Source: Neisseriales bacterium (GTDB lineage Bacteria; Pseudomonadota; Gammaproteobacteria; Burkholderiales; UBA11063). From it: a DNA stretch of 10,145 bases. Made by a program: the position numbers and the translations under genes. The stretch's first letter is position 1. The number at the start of each line of letters is the position of its first letter. The notes below the pieces were generated by a model. That model was not told where the DNA came from, made no database searches, and saw only the letters and a list, made by a program, of their open reading frames with translations. Below are positions 1-7,553 of this stretch, piece by piece. The stretch spans positions 1-10,145 of the forward strand of contig SSGY01000101.1 of the NCBI GenBank assembly GCA_008017145.1, written 5' to 3'.

Positions 1-1244
<1,244 letters not shown>

Positions 1245-1278
1245 TTATTTTTATTACTAAGCAATATTACTCAAGAAA

Positions 1279-2382
1279 TTAATTGCGTAGTGGCATTATC
1301 ACATATTTAAAATCAACTTCATTTGGCACAGTTACCAAAATGCTCCGCTGATTATCGAAAAATGCCCACTGTAAATTTTCAGCGTTACTATTATTTAAAA
1401 CATCCAATACATAGCTGATGTTAAAATTTAAGCGTAATTCAGCATCATTGCCATATTGAATGGCTAACTCATCGCGTGACTCTTCCTGTTCCTCATTCCG
1501 ACAGCTAATAGTCAATAAATTTGGTTTTAGATCCAGCACCAGAGTTTTTAATTTATCAATTCCAATTACCGCTACACGTTGTACGGCATGCAAAAATTCT
1601 TCACGATTAATCAGACATAATTTATCATTGGTTAATGGAATCACTCGCTCATAATCTGGATATTTACCATCAATTACTTTAGTGATCAATTGTTTATTTT
1701 GAGTTTCAAAAATTACTTGGTTAGGATACATTTTAATCGTTACCAAATCATCGCTATCTTCCAATAAACGATAAAGCTCAAGCATAGTTTTACGTGGAAT
1801 AATTGTGCTAATATCAGGCAACATATCTGCCAGAGCATAGTTAACAAAACTCAAGCGATGTGCATCAGTTGCAACCAAACGTAATTGATTATTCTTTATT
1901 TCAAGCAACATACCGTTAAGAAAAACACGGCTATCATTCACCGCCATAGAGTATTGAACTTTACCGATTAACTCACGTAAATCACGTTGGGCAAGATTAA
2001 ACTGACCAACACATTCATCACTAACTCTTAATAGTGGATAATGATCTGCAGGTAAGCTTTGCAGGGTAAATTTAGTTCGACCAGCTTTCACTGTTACTTT
2101 ATTTTCAATTACTTCTAAACTAATTTCTGCATCAGGTAACGCTTTCAATACATCTTGCAGCTTCTTAGCTGGTAGCGTAATAGCAAAATCATCGCCCTCG
2201 ATACCACCCTGAACATGCAATGTTGCCTGAATTTCCATATCATTGGCAACCACAATTACCTTCTCTCCAGATTTTTTGAGGTAAATATTTGAAAGAATCG
2301 GCATGGTTTGTTTTTTTTCAACAAAACCGGTAGTTTGAGTAAGTGGTTTTAGCAAAGTATCGCGTTGAAATTTCAATAACAT
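1279..2382 (-). CDS. dnaN: DNA polymerase III beta subunit (sliding clamp)
   Basis: Ring-forming clamp that tethers the replicative polymerase to DNA and serves as a docking platform for many repair proteins. At 367 residues it has the normal bacterial length for three clamp domains of about 120 residues each. Recognisable features are the N-terminal start (LLKFQRDTLLKPL), the PILSNIYLK segment near residue 28, the FLNGMLLE and ATDAHRLS segments in the middle domain, and the typical C-terminus VIMPLRN. GAGGT sits a few bases upstream of the ATG at 2382, overlapping the end of dnaA. Only 15 bases separate it from dnaA, so the two are almost certainly co-transcribed and perhaps translationally coupled. 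gyrB follows directly, with no recF, which is usual in betaproteobacteria. It appears complete and intact. Confidence 0.97.
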   Translation of the reverse strand: MLLKFQRDTLLKPLTQTTGFVEKKQTMPILSNIYLKKSGEKVIVVANDMEIQATLHVQGGIEGDDFAITLPAKKLQDVLKALPDAEISLEVIENKVTVKAGRTKFTLQSLPADHYPLLRVSDECVGQFNLAQRDLRELIGKVQYSMAVNDSRVFLNGMLLEIKNNQLRLVATDAHRLSFVNYALADMLPDISTIIPRKTMLELYRLLEDSDDLVTIKMYPNQVIFETQNKQLITKVIDGKYPDYERVIPLTNDKLCLINREEFLHAVQRVAVIGIDKLKTLVLDLKPNLLTISCRNEEQEESRDELAIQYGNDAELRLNFNISYVLDVLNNSNAENLQWAFFDNQRSILVTVPNEVDFKYVIMPLRN

Positions 2383-2397
2383 GTTATACCTCAGAAA

Positions 2398-3849
2398 TTA
2401 GTTTTGTAACATTTGAATCAGTAATTTATATTCGCGGTCAATCTTTTCATCTTTAGTCCGCAAATCAGTAATTGTGCGCTGCGCGTGAAGCACCGTCGTA
2501 TGATCGCGCCCACCAAAAGCCTCACCAATTGCTGGAAGACTATATTGAGTCAACTCTTTAGTTATCGTCATCGCGATTTGTCGCGGACGAGCAATTAATT
2601 GAGTACGTTTACTTGACAGTAAATCAGAAATTTTCAGCTTATAAAAATCACAAATCGTTTTTTGAATATCGTCAATCGACACACTGCGTGATTCAATCGC
2701 AATGATGTCCATTAAAGCCTCTTTAGCAATCGCAATGCTTAAACCTTTGCGCGAAAATTTAGCATGATAGGCAACTTTGTTTAATGCCCCTTCCAACTCT
2801 CGAACATTTGACTTAATATTTTGCGCGATAAAAAACGCAACTTCATCATCCAGATCTATTTTATTACGCCCCGCTTTTTTCTTCAGGATTGCAACGCGCA
2901 TCTCTAATTCTGGCGGCTGAATCTCAACCGTTAAGCCTGAGGCAAAGCGTGAAATCAAGCGCTCATTAAGATTATTAATGTTTTTCGGATAGGTATCACA
3001 AGTCATGATAACCTGTTTGCTCTTATCTAACAGATTGTTGAAAGTATAAAAAAATTCTTCCTGAGTCTTGGTTTTATCACCCGCAATAAATTGAATATCA
3101 TCCATTAACAGCAAATCTAAGCCATTATAATATCTTTTTAATTCATCAAACCCTTGGCGCATCGAAGCTTTTACTACATCCTGAATATAATCATTAGCAT
3201 GTAGATAACGAATTTTGGCATTCGGATTTTTTTTATGCACTTCGTTACCAATCGCTTGCATTAAGTGAGTTTTTCCCAAACCAACACCGCCGTAAATAAA
3301 CAACGGGTTATGATTACGATTGCCAGGATCTTGGGTAATATGCATCCCTATCGCGTAGGCTAGTTGATTGGAGTTACCACGGACTAAACTATCAAAAGTA
3401 TAATCCTTATTTAATTTAGTTGATTGATGGAGCTGACTCAAAATTTCTTTATCATGCCGAGCTTTAGCTTGTACTCGCGATTGCGGTGCTTTAGGTTCAG
3501 AAGTTGCTAAACTCTCATGCTTGACTCTTTGTTCCTGAATAACCTTATCGTTGCTATCTTTAGCATCCATTGTATCTTGTTGTAGGTTAAGTATTGGTCT
3601 AGTTTCTGACACTACTAACTCAACACCTACACCACCTGTTAGTTCAGATAATACAGCACTAATCTTAGCCCAGAATTTTTTACTTACAAAATCATGAGTC
3701 AACCGATTGGTTGCTACAATCTCCAACTTACCATCTTTGATCTGGGGCTGTAAGGTTTTAACCCAAGTGTTATACTCAGTCTCAGTAACAATACCCTGCT
3801 CTTTAATTAACATCAAACATTGCTGCCAAATTATTTCCAATTCGGTCAT
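2398..3849 (-). CDS. dnaA: Chromosomal replication initiator protein DnaA
   Basis: AAA+ ATPase that binds DnaA boxes at oriC, melts the origin and loads the replicative helicase. It is 483 residues long, within the usual range. Domain I (about 1-85) mediates self-interaction and helicase contact; domain II (about 86-145) is a polar linker rich in Lys, Glu and Gln. Domain III carries Walker A GGVGLGKTH at 187-195, Walker B LLLMDDIQF at 246-254, the NERLISRF segment at 295-302 with candidate arginine-finger residues, and sensor II NVRELEGAL near 348-356 with Arg350. Domain IV ends in the DnaA signature GGRDHTTVLHA at 446-456, which reads the DnaA box. The ATG at 3849 is preceded by AGGA at 11 bases spacing. 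It heads the dnaA-dnaN-gyrB block. All key residues are present. Confidence 0.98.
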   Translation of the reverse strand: MTELEIIWQQCLMLIKEQGIVTETEYNTWVKTLQPQIKDGKLEIVATNRLTHDFVSKKFWAKISAVLSELTGGVGVELVVSETRPILNLQQDTMDAKDSNDKVIQEQRVKHESLATSEPKAPQSRVQAKARHDKEILSQLHQSTKLNKDYTFDSLVRGNSNQLAYAIGMHITQDPGNRNHNPLFIYGGVGLGKTHLMQAIGNEVHKKNPNAKIRYLHANDYIQDVVKASMRQGFDELKRYYNGLDLLLMDDIQFIAGDKTKTQEEFFYTFNNLLDKSKQVIMTCDTYPKNINNLNERLISRFASGLTVEIQPPELEMRVAILKKKAGRNKIDLDDEVAFFIAQNIKSNVRELEGALNKVAYHAKFSRKGLSIAIAKEALMDIIAIESRSVSIDDIQKTICDFYKLKISDLLSSKRTQLIARPRQIAMTITKELTQYSLPAIGEAFGGRDHTTVLHAQRTITDLRTKDEKIDREYKLLIQMLQN

Positions 3850-3860
3850 TTTATTATTTT

Positions 3861-3864
3861 TCCT
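3861..3864 (-). promoter_or_regulatory. Ribosome-binding site of dnaA
   Basis: AGGA on the minus strand lies 11 bases before the dnaA ATG, a slightly long spacing. It is the only purine-rich element upstream, and it supports the ATG at 3849 as start. Confidence 0.5.
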
Positions 3865-3906
3865 AAACTAAACAAATAAACTACATCTTTTATATATGGA
3901 CATCAC

Positions 3907-3936
3907 ATTATAATTAAGCACTACAGCATTAAACAA
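3907..3936 (-). promoter_or_regulatory. Candidate promoter for dnaA-dnaN-gyrB
   Basis: On the minus strand there is a perfect -10 hexamer TATAAT (3912 down to 3907), preceded after an 18-base spacer by TTGTTT (3936-3931), a three-of-six match to the -35 consensus. Transcription would start near 3900, leaving a leader of about 50 bases before dnaA. In an AT-rich region such a match can arise by chance, so this is a candidate only. Confidence 0.45.
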
Positions 3937-4075
3937 CATTTAACCCTATAACAAAATCGGTGATTACAATCAAACCGTAATTTCAAAAATAAATATCCTA
4001 CTGCCGTATTTTACCAGAAATAGTTACTTAAGCATAAGCTTATCTCAAAAAGGACTATTACCATAGGTTTAGACA

Positions 4076-4110
4076 ATAAAAAAACCGCGATGAATCAAAT
4101 CACCGCGGTT
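4076..4110 (-). terminator. Rho-independent terminator of the phasin gene
   Basis: Read on the minus strand, 4110-4100 (AACCGCGGTGA) pairs with 4093-4083 (TCATCGCGGTT) to give an 11-base-pair stem including one G-U pair, with a 6-base loop, followed by a run of five T and then ATTG. It lies 24 bases past the phasin stop codon. The plus strand has no T-run after the stem, so it should work mainly leftward, insulating the dnaA region from phasin transcription. Confidence 0.88.
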
Positions 4111-4134
4111 CCGTATATACCTAAAAATAATCAA

Positions 4135-4674
4135 TTATTTTTTGGTAGTTTTTTTCGCAGCATTAACTGTTGCTGTAGTAGCAGCATTAATATTGCTGTT
4201 AGTGAATTCAGTAACTTGTGCTGCAACTTTATTCATTGCTGACAAAGCTTGATTTGCGCTATTAATCCAAGTTTTCAAAGAATCAGTAGCAGCCTTTGCA
4301 CCAGTTGGATTATATTGAGATAAACCATCAACTGAAGTCAATGCAGCTTGTTGAAGATTTTGTACACTTTCTTCAGCTACTTTATTGATCTTAGATTGAA
4401 CTTCACTTACGATGTCATAAACATCACGAGCTGAAGCAAGGTTCTTCTCAACTGCTTGAGTAGCCATTGCATTTACGCGGCTAAACATTTCTTTAGGGTC
4501 TGTAACACCAGCCAACTCTTTAATTGCCTTAGAAGTTTCTTCCATAATTTGACGAGAAGTTTCTAATTGAATATGAGTTAATTTTTCAACTGAATGAATT
4601 GAAGTTGTAACTAATTCCATTGCAGTATCAATAGCTTTTTGTGTTTCTGTTGTAATTTGTTCGTTTTTAATCAT
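4135..4674 (-). CDS. Phasin family protein (PHA granule-associated)
   Basis: Phasins are small amphipathic proteins that coat polyhydroxyalkanoate granules, controlling their number and size. From the ATG at 4674 the product has 179 residues and matches the Phasin_2 pattern: almost wholly helical, few aromatics, one Trp near residue 136, and heptad-like stretches such as SRQIMEETSKAIKELAG (40-56). A typical segment KEMFSRVNAMATQAVEKNLA spans about 61-80. The C-terminus is Ala/Thr-rich and ends in a basic tail AAKKTTKK, as seen in several betaproteobacterial phasins. A longer reading would begin at TTG 4689, but that codon overlaps the GGAG ribosome-binding site, so the ATG at 4674 is preferred. 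It is divergent from phaR and shares a control region with it. No PHA synthase gene is in the window, so the storage role is inferred from family and neighbour. Confidence 0.87.
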   Translation of the reverse strand: MIKNEQITTETQKAIDTAMELVTTSIHSVEKLTHIQLETSRQIMEETSKAIKELAGVTDPKEMFSRVNAMATQAVEKNLASARDVYDIVSEVQSKINKVAEESVQNLQQAALTSVDGLSQYNPTGAKAATDSLKTWINSANQALSAMNKVAAQVTEFTNSNINAATTATVNAAKKTTKK

Positions 4675-4683
4675 GATAATATT

Positions 4684-4687
4684 CTCC
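4684..4687 (-). promoter_or_regulatory. Ribosome-binding site that decides the phasin start
   Basis: GGAG on the minus strand lies 9 bases upstream of the ATG at 4674. It overlaps the TTG codon (4689-4687) that would begin a five-residue longer protein, so the TTG start is unlikely. Confidence 0.75.
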
Positions 4688-4700
4688 AAAATTCGGTTAA

Positions 4701-4718
4701 TTGCTGCAAGTGCACAAT
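4701..4718. promoter_or_regulatory. Candidate PhaR operator 1 (phasin side)
   Basis: TTGCTGCAAGTGCACAAT contains two TGCA-type half sites. Its complement, ATTGTGCACTTGCAGCAA, closely matches operator 2 at 4781-4800. It lies at the expected transcription start of the phasin gene if the TATAAC at 4732-4727 is its -10 box, a position suited to repression. PhaR of other PHA producers binds TGC/GCA-rich palindromes near phasin promoters; assignment here is inferred from motif and context. Confidence 0.65.
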
Positions 4719-4726
4719 TAATCCAT

Positions 4727-4732
4727 GTTATA
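4727..4732 (-). promoter_or_regulatory. Candidate -10 box of the phasin promoter
   Basis: TATAAC on the minus strand matches five of six consensus positions and would place the transcription start near 4720, at the edge of operator 1. No convincing -35 hexamer lies 16-18 bases upstream, and other AT-rich hexamers are nearby, so the exact promoter is uncertain. Confidence 0.4.
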
Positions 4733-4744
4733 ATTATTTAGAGG

Positions 4745-4750
4745 TATAAT
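4745..4750 (+). promoter_or_regulatory. Candidate -10 box of the phaR-rimO promoter
   Basis: A perfect TATAAT lies between the two operators and would start transcription near 4757, upstream of operator 2. No good -35 hexamer is visible. A second TATAAT at 4729-4734 and TATTAT at 4777-4782 are alternatives. Confidence 0.4.
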
Positions 4751-4780
4751 TAGTACCTTTACTATCTCACAGACGATATT

Positions 4781-4800
4781 ATTGTGCAGTGCAGCATAAT
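4781..4800. promoter_or_regulatory. Candidate PhaR operator 2 (phaR side)
   Basis: ATTGTGCAGTGCAGCATAAT includes the perfect 9-base palindrome TGCAGTGCA. It matches the complement of operator 1 apart from one inserted base in the middle and a few flanking changes. It sits 36 bases before the phaR start codon, downstream of the candidate phaR -10 box, where a bound repressor could block transcription. This would give PhaR autoregulation, as described for its relatives. Confidence 0.65.
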
Positions 4801-4836
4801 TTGTCAAGTTTTTTTTAATTTTTCTATCAGGTACTT

Positions 4837-5409
4837 ATGAAAAAAGCCCCAGAACATAGAGTTATCAAGAAATATCAAAATCGCCGACTTTACGATACTG
4901 CGACCAGTACGTACATCGTGTTGGAGGATATTAAGCAGATGATCATGGATGGTGACATAGTGAGCGTTCTAGATGTCAAGAACGATACCGATGTAACTCG
5001 TAGTGTTTTGTTGCAAATTCTCCTCGAAGAAGAAGCAACTGACTCACCAATATTATCTAATGATTTTCTAGTACAGATTATCCGCTTTTATGGCAAAGCA
5101 TTTCAGCCTGCAATCAGTCCGTTTTTAGAACAAGGCATGGATATGCTCCGCCAAACACAAAAGCGATTTTATGCCCAACTAAAAGCTACCTACCCTAAAG
5201 ATTCGATTCCATCAAGCCTAGATTTATGGAAAGAATTTTGGCAAGAGCGTGGACCACAAGTGCAGCAGAATATTTTTGATTATCTTAATACCAGTACTAA
5301 TAATTTCATTCAGATGCAAGAACAAGTTCACGAACAGATTCAAAGCCAAGCCGAGAATTTTATGAATATGATAAAATTCCCGTTTAATACAAAAAAAGGT
5401 AGTAAATAA
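4837..5409 (+). CDS. phaR: Polyhydroxyalkanoate synthesis repressor PhaR
   Basis: Transcriptional repressor that also binds PHA. When polymer granules form, the protein is drawn onto them and phasin genes are released from repression. At 190 residues it has the usual length. The N-terminal PHB/PHA accumulation regulator DNA-binding domain spans about 8-66, with the hallmark KKYQNRRLYDT at 11-21 followed by STYIVLEDIKQMI. The second domain (about 68-110, including FLVQIIRFYGKAFQPAISPFLE) fits the PHB_acc family. The C-terminal third is Gln-rich and predicted helical, as in phasins and PhaR proteins that associate with granules. The ATG at 4837 has a weak AGG upstream. It faces the divergent phasin gene across two probable operators. 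rimO follows after 3 bases, so the two are likely one transcript. Confidence 0.93.
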   Translation: MKKAPEHRVIKKYQNRRLYDTATSTYIVLEDIKQMIMDGDIVSVLDVKNDTDVTRSVLLQILLEEEATDSPILSNDFLVQIIRFYGKAFQPAISPFLEQGMDMLRQTQKRFYAQLKATYPKDSIPSSLDLWKEFWQERGPQVQQNIFDYLNTSTNNFIQMQEQVHEQIQSQAENFMNMIKFPFNTKKGSK

Positions 5410-5412
5410 AGC

Positions 5413-6732
5413 ATGGCGAAAATTGGTTTTATATCGTTGGGCTGCCCCAAAGCACTAGTTGATTCAGAAAACATCTTAACTGGTTTAAAGGCAGAAGGTT
5501 ATGAAGTCGTTAACAGCTATGCTGATTCTGATTTAGTCGTTGTTAATACTTGTGGTTTTATTGATTCTGCAGTTGAAGAGTCATTAAACGCAATTGGTGA
5601 AGCGCTCAAAGAAAATGGTAAAGTTATCGTAACTGGTTGCCTTGGTGCTAAAGAAGGTGTAATTGAGACTAAATATCCAAATGTATTAGGCGTTACAGGT
5701 CCCCATGCAACACAAGAAGTGTTAAACTTAATTCATCAGTATGTACCTAAACCGCATGATCCATTTGTAGATTTAGTTCCAGCACAAGGTGTTAAGCTAA
5801 CGCCAAAACATTATGCCTACCTTAAGATTTCTGAAGGGTGCAATAACACCTGCTCATTCTGTATTATACCAAGCATGCGTGGAAAATTAGATTCTTACCC
5901 GATTGGAGACGTACTTGCTCAAGCAGAAAAATTGGTTGCAGCAGGAGTTAAAGAGTTATTAGTCGTATCTCAGGACACTGGTGCATATGGCAGCGATAAG
6001 AAATATGTAACTGGATTCCATAACGGACGCCCAGTTAAAACCAAGTTTATTGATTTGTGTGAACAACTTGCCAAATTAGATGTTTGGGTTCGCTTGCACT
6101 ACGTCTACCCATATCCTCATATTGATGAAGTAATTCCTTTGATGGCTGAGAATAAAATTCTTCCTTATTTGGATATACCTTTTCAACATGCCAGCCCTAA
6201 AGTTTTAAAAGCAATGAAACGCCCAGGAAACGTTGATGGTCTATTGGAGCGAATTAACCAATGGCGTAAAATTTGCCCAGACCTAGCAATTCGCAGCACC
6301 TTTATCGTTGGTTTTCCCGGTGAAACTGAAGAAGATTTCCAAATGCTCTTAGATTTTCTAACTACTGCACAATTAGAAAAAGTTGGTTGCTTTAAATACT
6401 CACCAGTGGAAGGCGCTAGCGCTAATTTGATTGCTGATCATGTAGCTGAGGAAATTAAAGAACAACGTTATCACCGCTTCATGCAGCATCAGCAAGCCAT
6501 CAGCTTAGCAAAACTACAAGCCAAAGTTGGTAGCCAGATGCCGATAATTGTCGATGAGGTTAGTCGTAAACTCATCATCGGGCGTAGTAAGTATGATGCA
6601 CCAGAAATTGATGGTTTGATCTACATCAAAAACATGGGACAATACGATAATATTCAAGTTGGGGATATTGTTCAAGTTGAAATTATTGCTGCTAAAGATT
6701 ATGATCTGTATGCAAAGCCACTTACTTTATAA
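5413..6732 (+). CDS. rimO: Ribosomal protein S12 (Asp) methylthiotransferase RimO
   Basis: Radical-SAM enzyme that adds a methylthio group to the beta carbon of a conserved aspartate in ribosomal protein S12. It is 439 residues, full length for the family. The N-terminal methylthiotransferase domain carries three cysteines at 11 ([12 protein letters not shown]), 47 (VVNTCGFID) and 76 (VTGCLGA), ligands of one [4Fe-4S] cluster. The radical-SAM motif CNNTCSFC places the second cluster on Cys143, 147 and 150, followed by the family's [17 protein letters not shown] appears near residue 301. The C-terminal part, about 370-437, is a TRAM domain that docks S12. [12 protein letters not shown] and IIPSMRG separate RimO from MiaB. 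The start lies 3 bases after the phaR stop, with AAAGGTAG inside the end of phaR as ribosome-binding site, suggesting translational coupling. Confidence 0.96.
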   Translation: MAKIGFISLGCPKALVDSENILTGLKAEGYEVVNSYADSDLVVVNTCGFIDSAVEESLNAIGEALKENGKVIVTGCLGAKEGVIETKYPNVLGVTGPHATQEVLNLIHQYVPKPHDPFVDLVPAQGVKLTPKHYAYLKISEGCNNTCSFCIIPSMRGKLDSYPIGDVLAQAEKLVAAGVKELLVVSQDTGAYGSDKKYVTGFHNGRPVKTKFIDLCEQLAKLDVWVRLHYVYPYPHIDEVIPLMAENKILPYLDIPFQHASPKVLKAMKRPGNVDGLLERINQWRKICPDLAIRSTFIVGFPGETEEDFQMLLDFLTTAQLEKVGCFKYSPVEGASANLIADHVAEEIKEQRYHRFMQHQQAISLAKLQAKVGSQMPIIVDEVSRKLIIGRSKYDAPEIDGLIYIKNMGQYDNIQVGDIVQVEIIAAKDYDLYAKPLTL

Positions 6733-6745
6733 CAATCTAAAAATT

Positions 6746-6777
6746 TACCAAGTAGAGATTTATAACTTTACTTGGTA
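6746..6777 (+). terminator. Hairpin after rimO, possible terminator
   Basis: TACCAAGTA (6746-6754) and TACTTGGTA (6769-6777) form a perfect 9-base-pair stem with a 14-base loop, 13 bases past the rimO stop. On the plus strand no T-run follows, so termination would be weak or Rho-aided. On the minus strand the stem is followed by AATTTTTAG, a better terminator shape, though no leftward gene is seen to the right. It may mainly protect the 3' end of the rimO transcript. Confidence 0.45.
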
Positions 6778-6845
6778 GATAATATCTCAACCATAAACTT
6801 AGTAGCCCTGCCTCGATTATCTCCGTTAAAGCAAATGAATTACAG

Positions 6846-6851
6846 TATAAT
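6846..6851 (+). promoter_or_regulatory. Candidate -10 box upstream of the exported-protein gene
   Basis: A perfect TATAAT lies 28 bases before the ATG at 6880. The -35 region is poor (CGTTAA or GTTAAA near 6824-6830). Position between the rimO hairpin and a new gene supports a separate transcription unit covering this gene and the AsmA-family gene. Confidence 0.5.
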
Positions 6852-6879
6852 ACGGTGTTAACCCAAGTAAGGACACGCT

Positions 6880-7506
6880 ATGAAACATCTTTATTTAACC
6901 TTAATTACTCTACTACCATTAATCGCAAATGCAACAGGATTAGCCGTTAGCATGGATGATTTATATTTAAAGAACAATACTTCAAAAACAACTACGATAC
7001 AAATCAAAAATCTGGATGAAAGCGCGAGTAAATTTACTCTCCCTGCTAATAGCATGTGTAAAATAGATAAATCCATTATGTTTTTACCATTTGAGGAAGA
7101 GAGTAATAACTTCGTAGTTATGGTCACTAGCCCAGAAATGGTAAATCCAATTGTGATTGATCAATTTGGTTTATTGGCGCTAGCTTCTGATTCAGCGATT
7201 AAAGCACAATACCATGGAAATGTTAAGCAATATAGCCTATTTGGTTTTTGCGGAAATAAATTGGGTCAGTACAAATTTCTCAATGTAGCCCCGCACGACA
7301 ATGAAAGCGCAGCACCAAATTTTACGCTAGCTAATTGCTCTGAACGTTCAAATTTCGTTTACTTCATAAATGACAAATATATTCGGGTAAAAAACCGTCC
7401 TAAGTACTTTGATTTTAACAAAGTACCAAATTGTAAATTGGCTGAAAATCAAGCACCAGTTACAGTGGCAACAGAAAGTATGCCAGTAGAATCACAAACA
7501 AAATAA
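6880..7506 (+). CDS. Uncharacterised exported protein with four cysteines
   Basis: I do not recognise a family for this 208-residue protein. The first 18 residues form a clear Sec signal peptide: basic start MKH, a hydrophobic core LYLTLITLLPLIA, and a likely cleavage after ANA (residues 16-18), with no lipobox cysteine. The mature part has exactly four cysteines (60, 124, 153, 185), enough for two disulfides in the periplasm. It is rich in beta-forming and aromatic stretches (KQYSLFGFCG near 116-125, FVYFINDKYIRVKNRP near 159-174) and ends in a low-complexity Ala/Val/Glu/Ser tail. AAGGA six bases before the ATG supports the start, and a perfect TATAAT lies further upstream. The AsmA-family gene follows after 47 bases without a terminator, so the two are probably co-transcribed and may both serve the cell envelope. 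The function is unknown. Confidence 0.8.
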   Translation: MKHLYLTLITLLPLIANATGLAVSMDDLYLKNNTSKTTTIQIKNLDESASKFTLPANSMCKIDKSIMFLPFEEESNNFVVMVTSPEMVNPIVIDQFGLLALASDSAIKAQYHGNVKQYSLFGFCGNKLGQYKFLNVAPHDNESAAPNFTLANCSERSNFVYFINDKYIRVKNRPKYFDFNKVPNCKLAENQAPVTVATESMPVESQTK

Positions 7507-7541
7507 ATATGATTGATCGCATTGGATGAAAAACCATTAAT

Positions 7542-7547
7542 GGAAAG
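7542..7547 (+). promoter_or_regulatory. Ribosome-binding site of the AsmA-family gene
   Basis: GGAAAG lies 6 bases before the ATG at 7554. It supports that ATG over the small out-of-frame ATGs at 7509 and 7526, which open onto stops within a few codons. Confidence 0.6.
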
Positions 7548-7553
7548 AAACAT

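Larger units (their letters stand above)
3850..4075. other. Gene-free AT-rich region upstream of dnaA; possible but unproven oriC
   Basis: About 225 bases between dnaA and the phasin terminator hold no ORF worth calling. In bacteria this position often carries the replication origin, and the region is AT-rich enough to unwind. However, by eye I found no exact DnaA box (TTATNCACA or its complement). The best near match is TTATCTCAA at about 4041. A short perfect palindrome, ATAAGCTTAT, sits at 4034-4043. The dnaA promoter candidate lies at its left side. The origin may be here with degenerate boxes, or elsewhere on the chromosome. Confidence 0.3.

Noticed and set aside
1460..1654. Rightward ORF inside dnaN
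   Set aside because: It is antisense to a conserved part of dnaN and shows no independent signals.
4034..4043. ATAAGCTTAT palindrome upstream of dnaA
   Set aside because: A single 10-base palindrome in AT-rich DNA, with no second copy seen, is not enough to call a binding site.
6891..7127. Leftward ORF inside the exported-protein gene
   Set aside because: It is antisense to the signal peptide and early mature region of a gene with good start signals, and no ribosome-binding site is evident.
7509..7529. Six-codon ORF (ATG at 7509) before the AsmA-family gene, considered as a leader peptide
   Set aside because: It has no evident ribosome-binding site, no run of regulatory codons and no attenuator-like hairpin after it.
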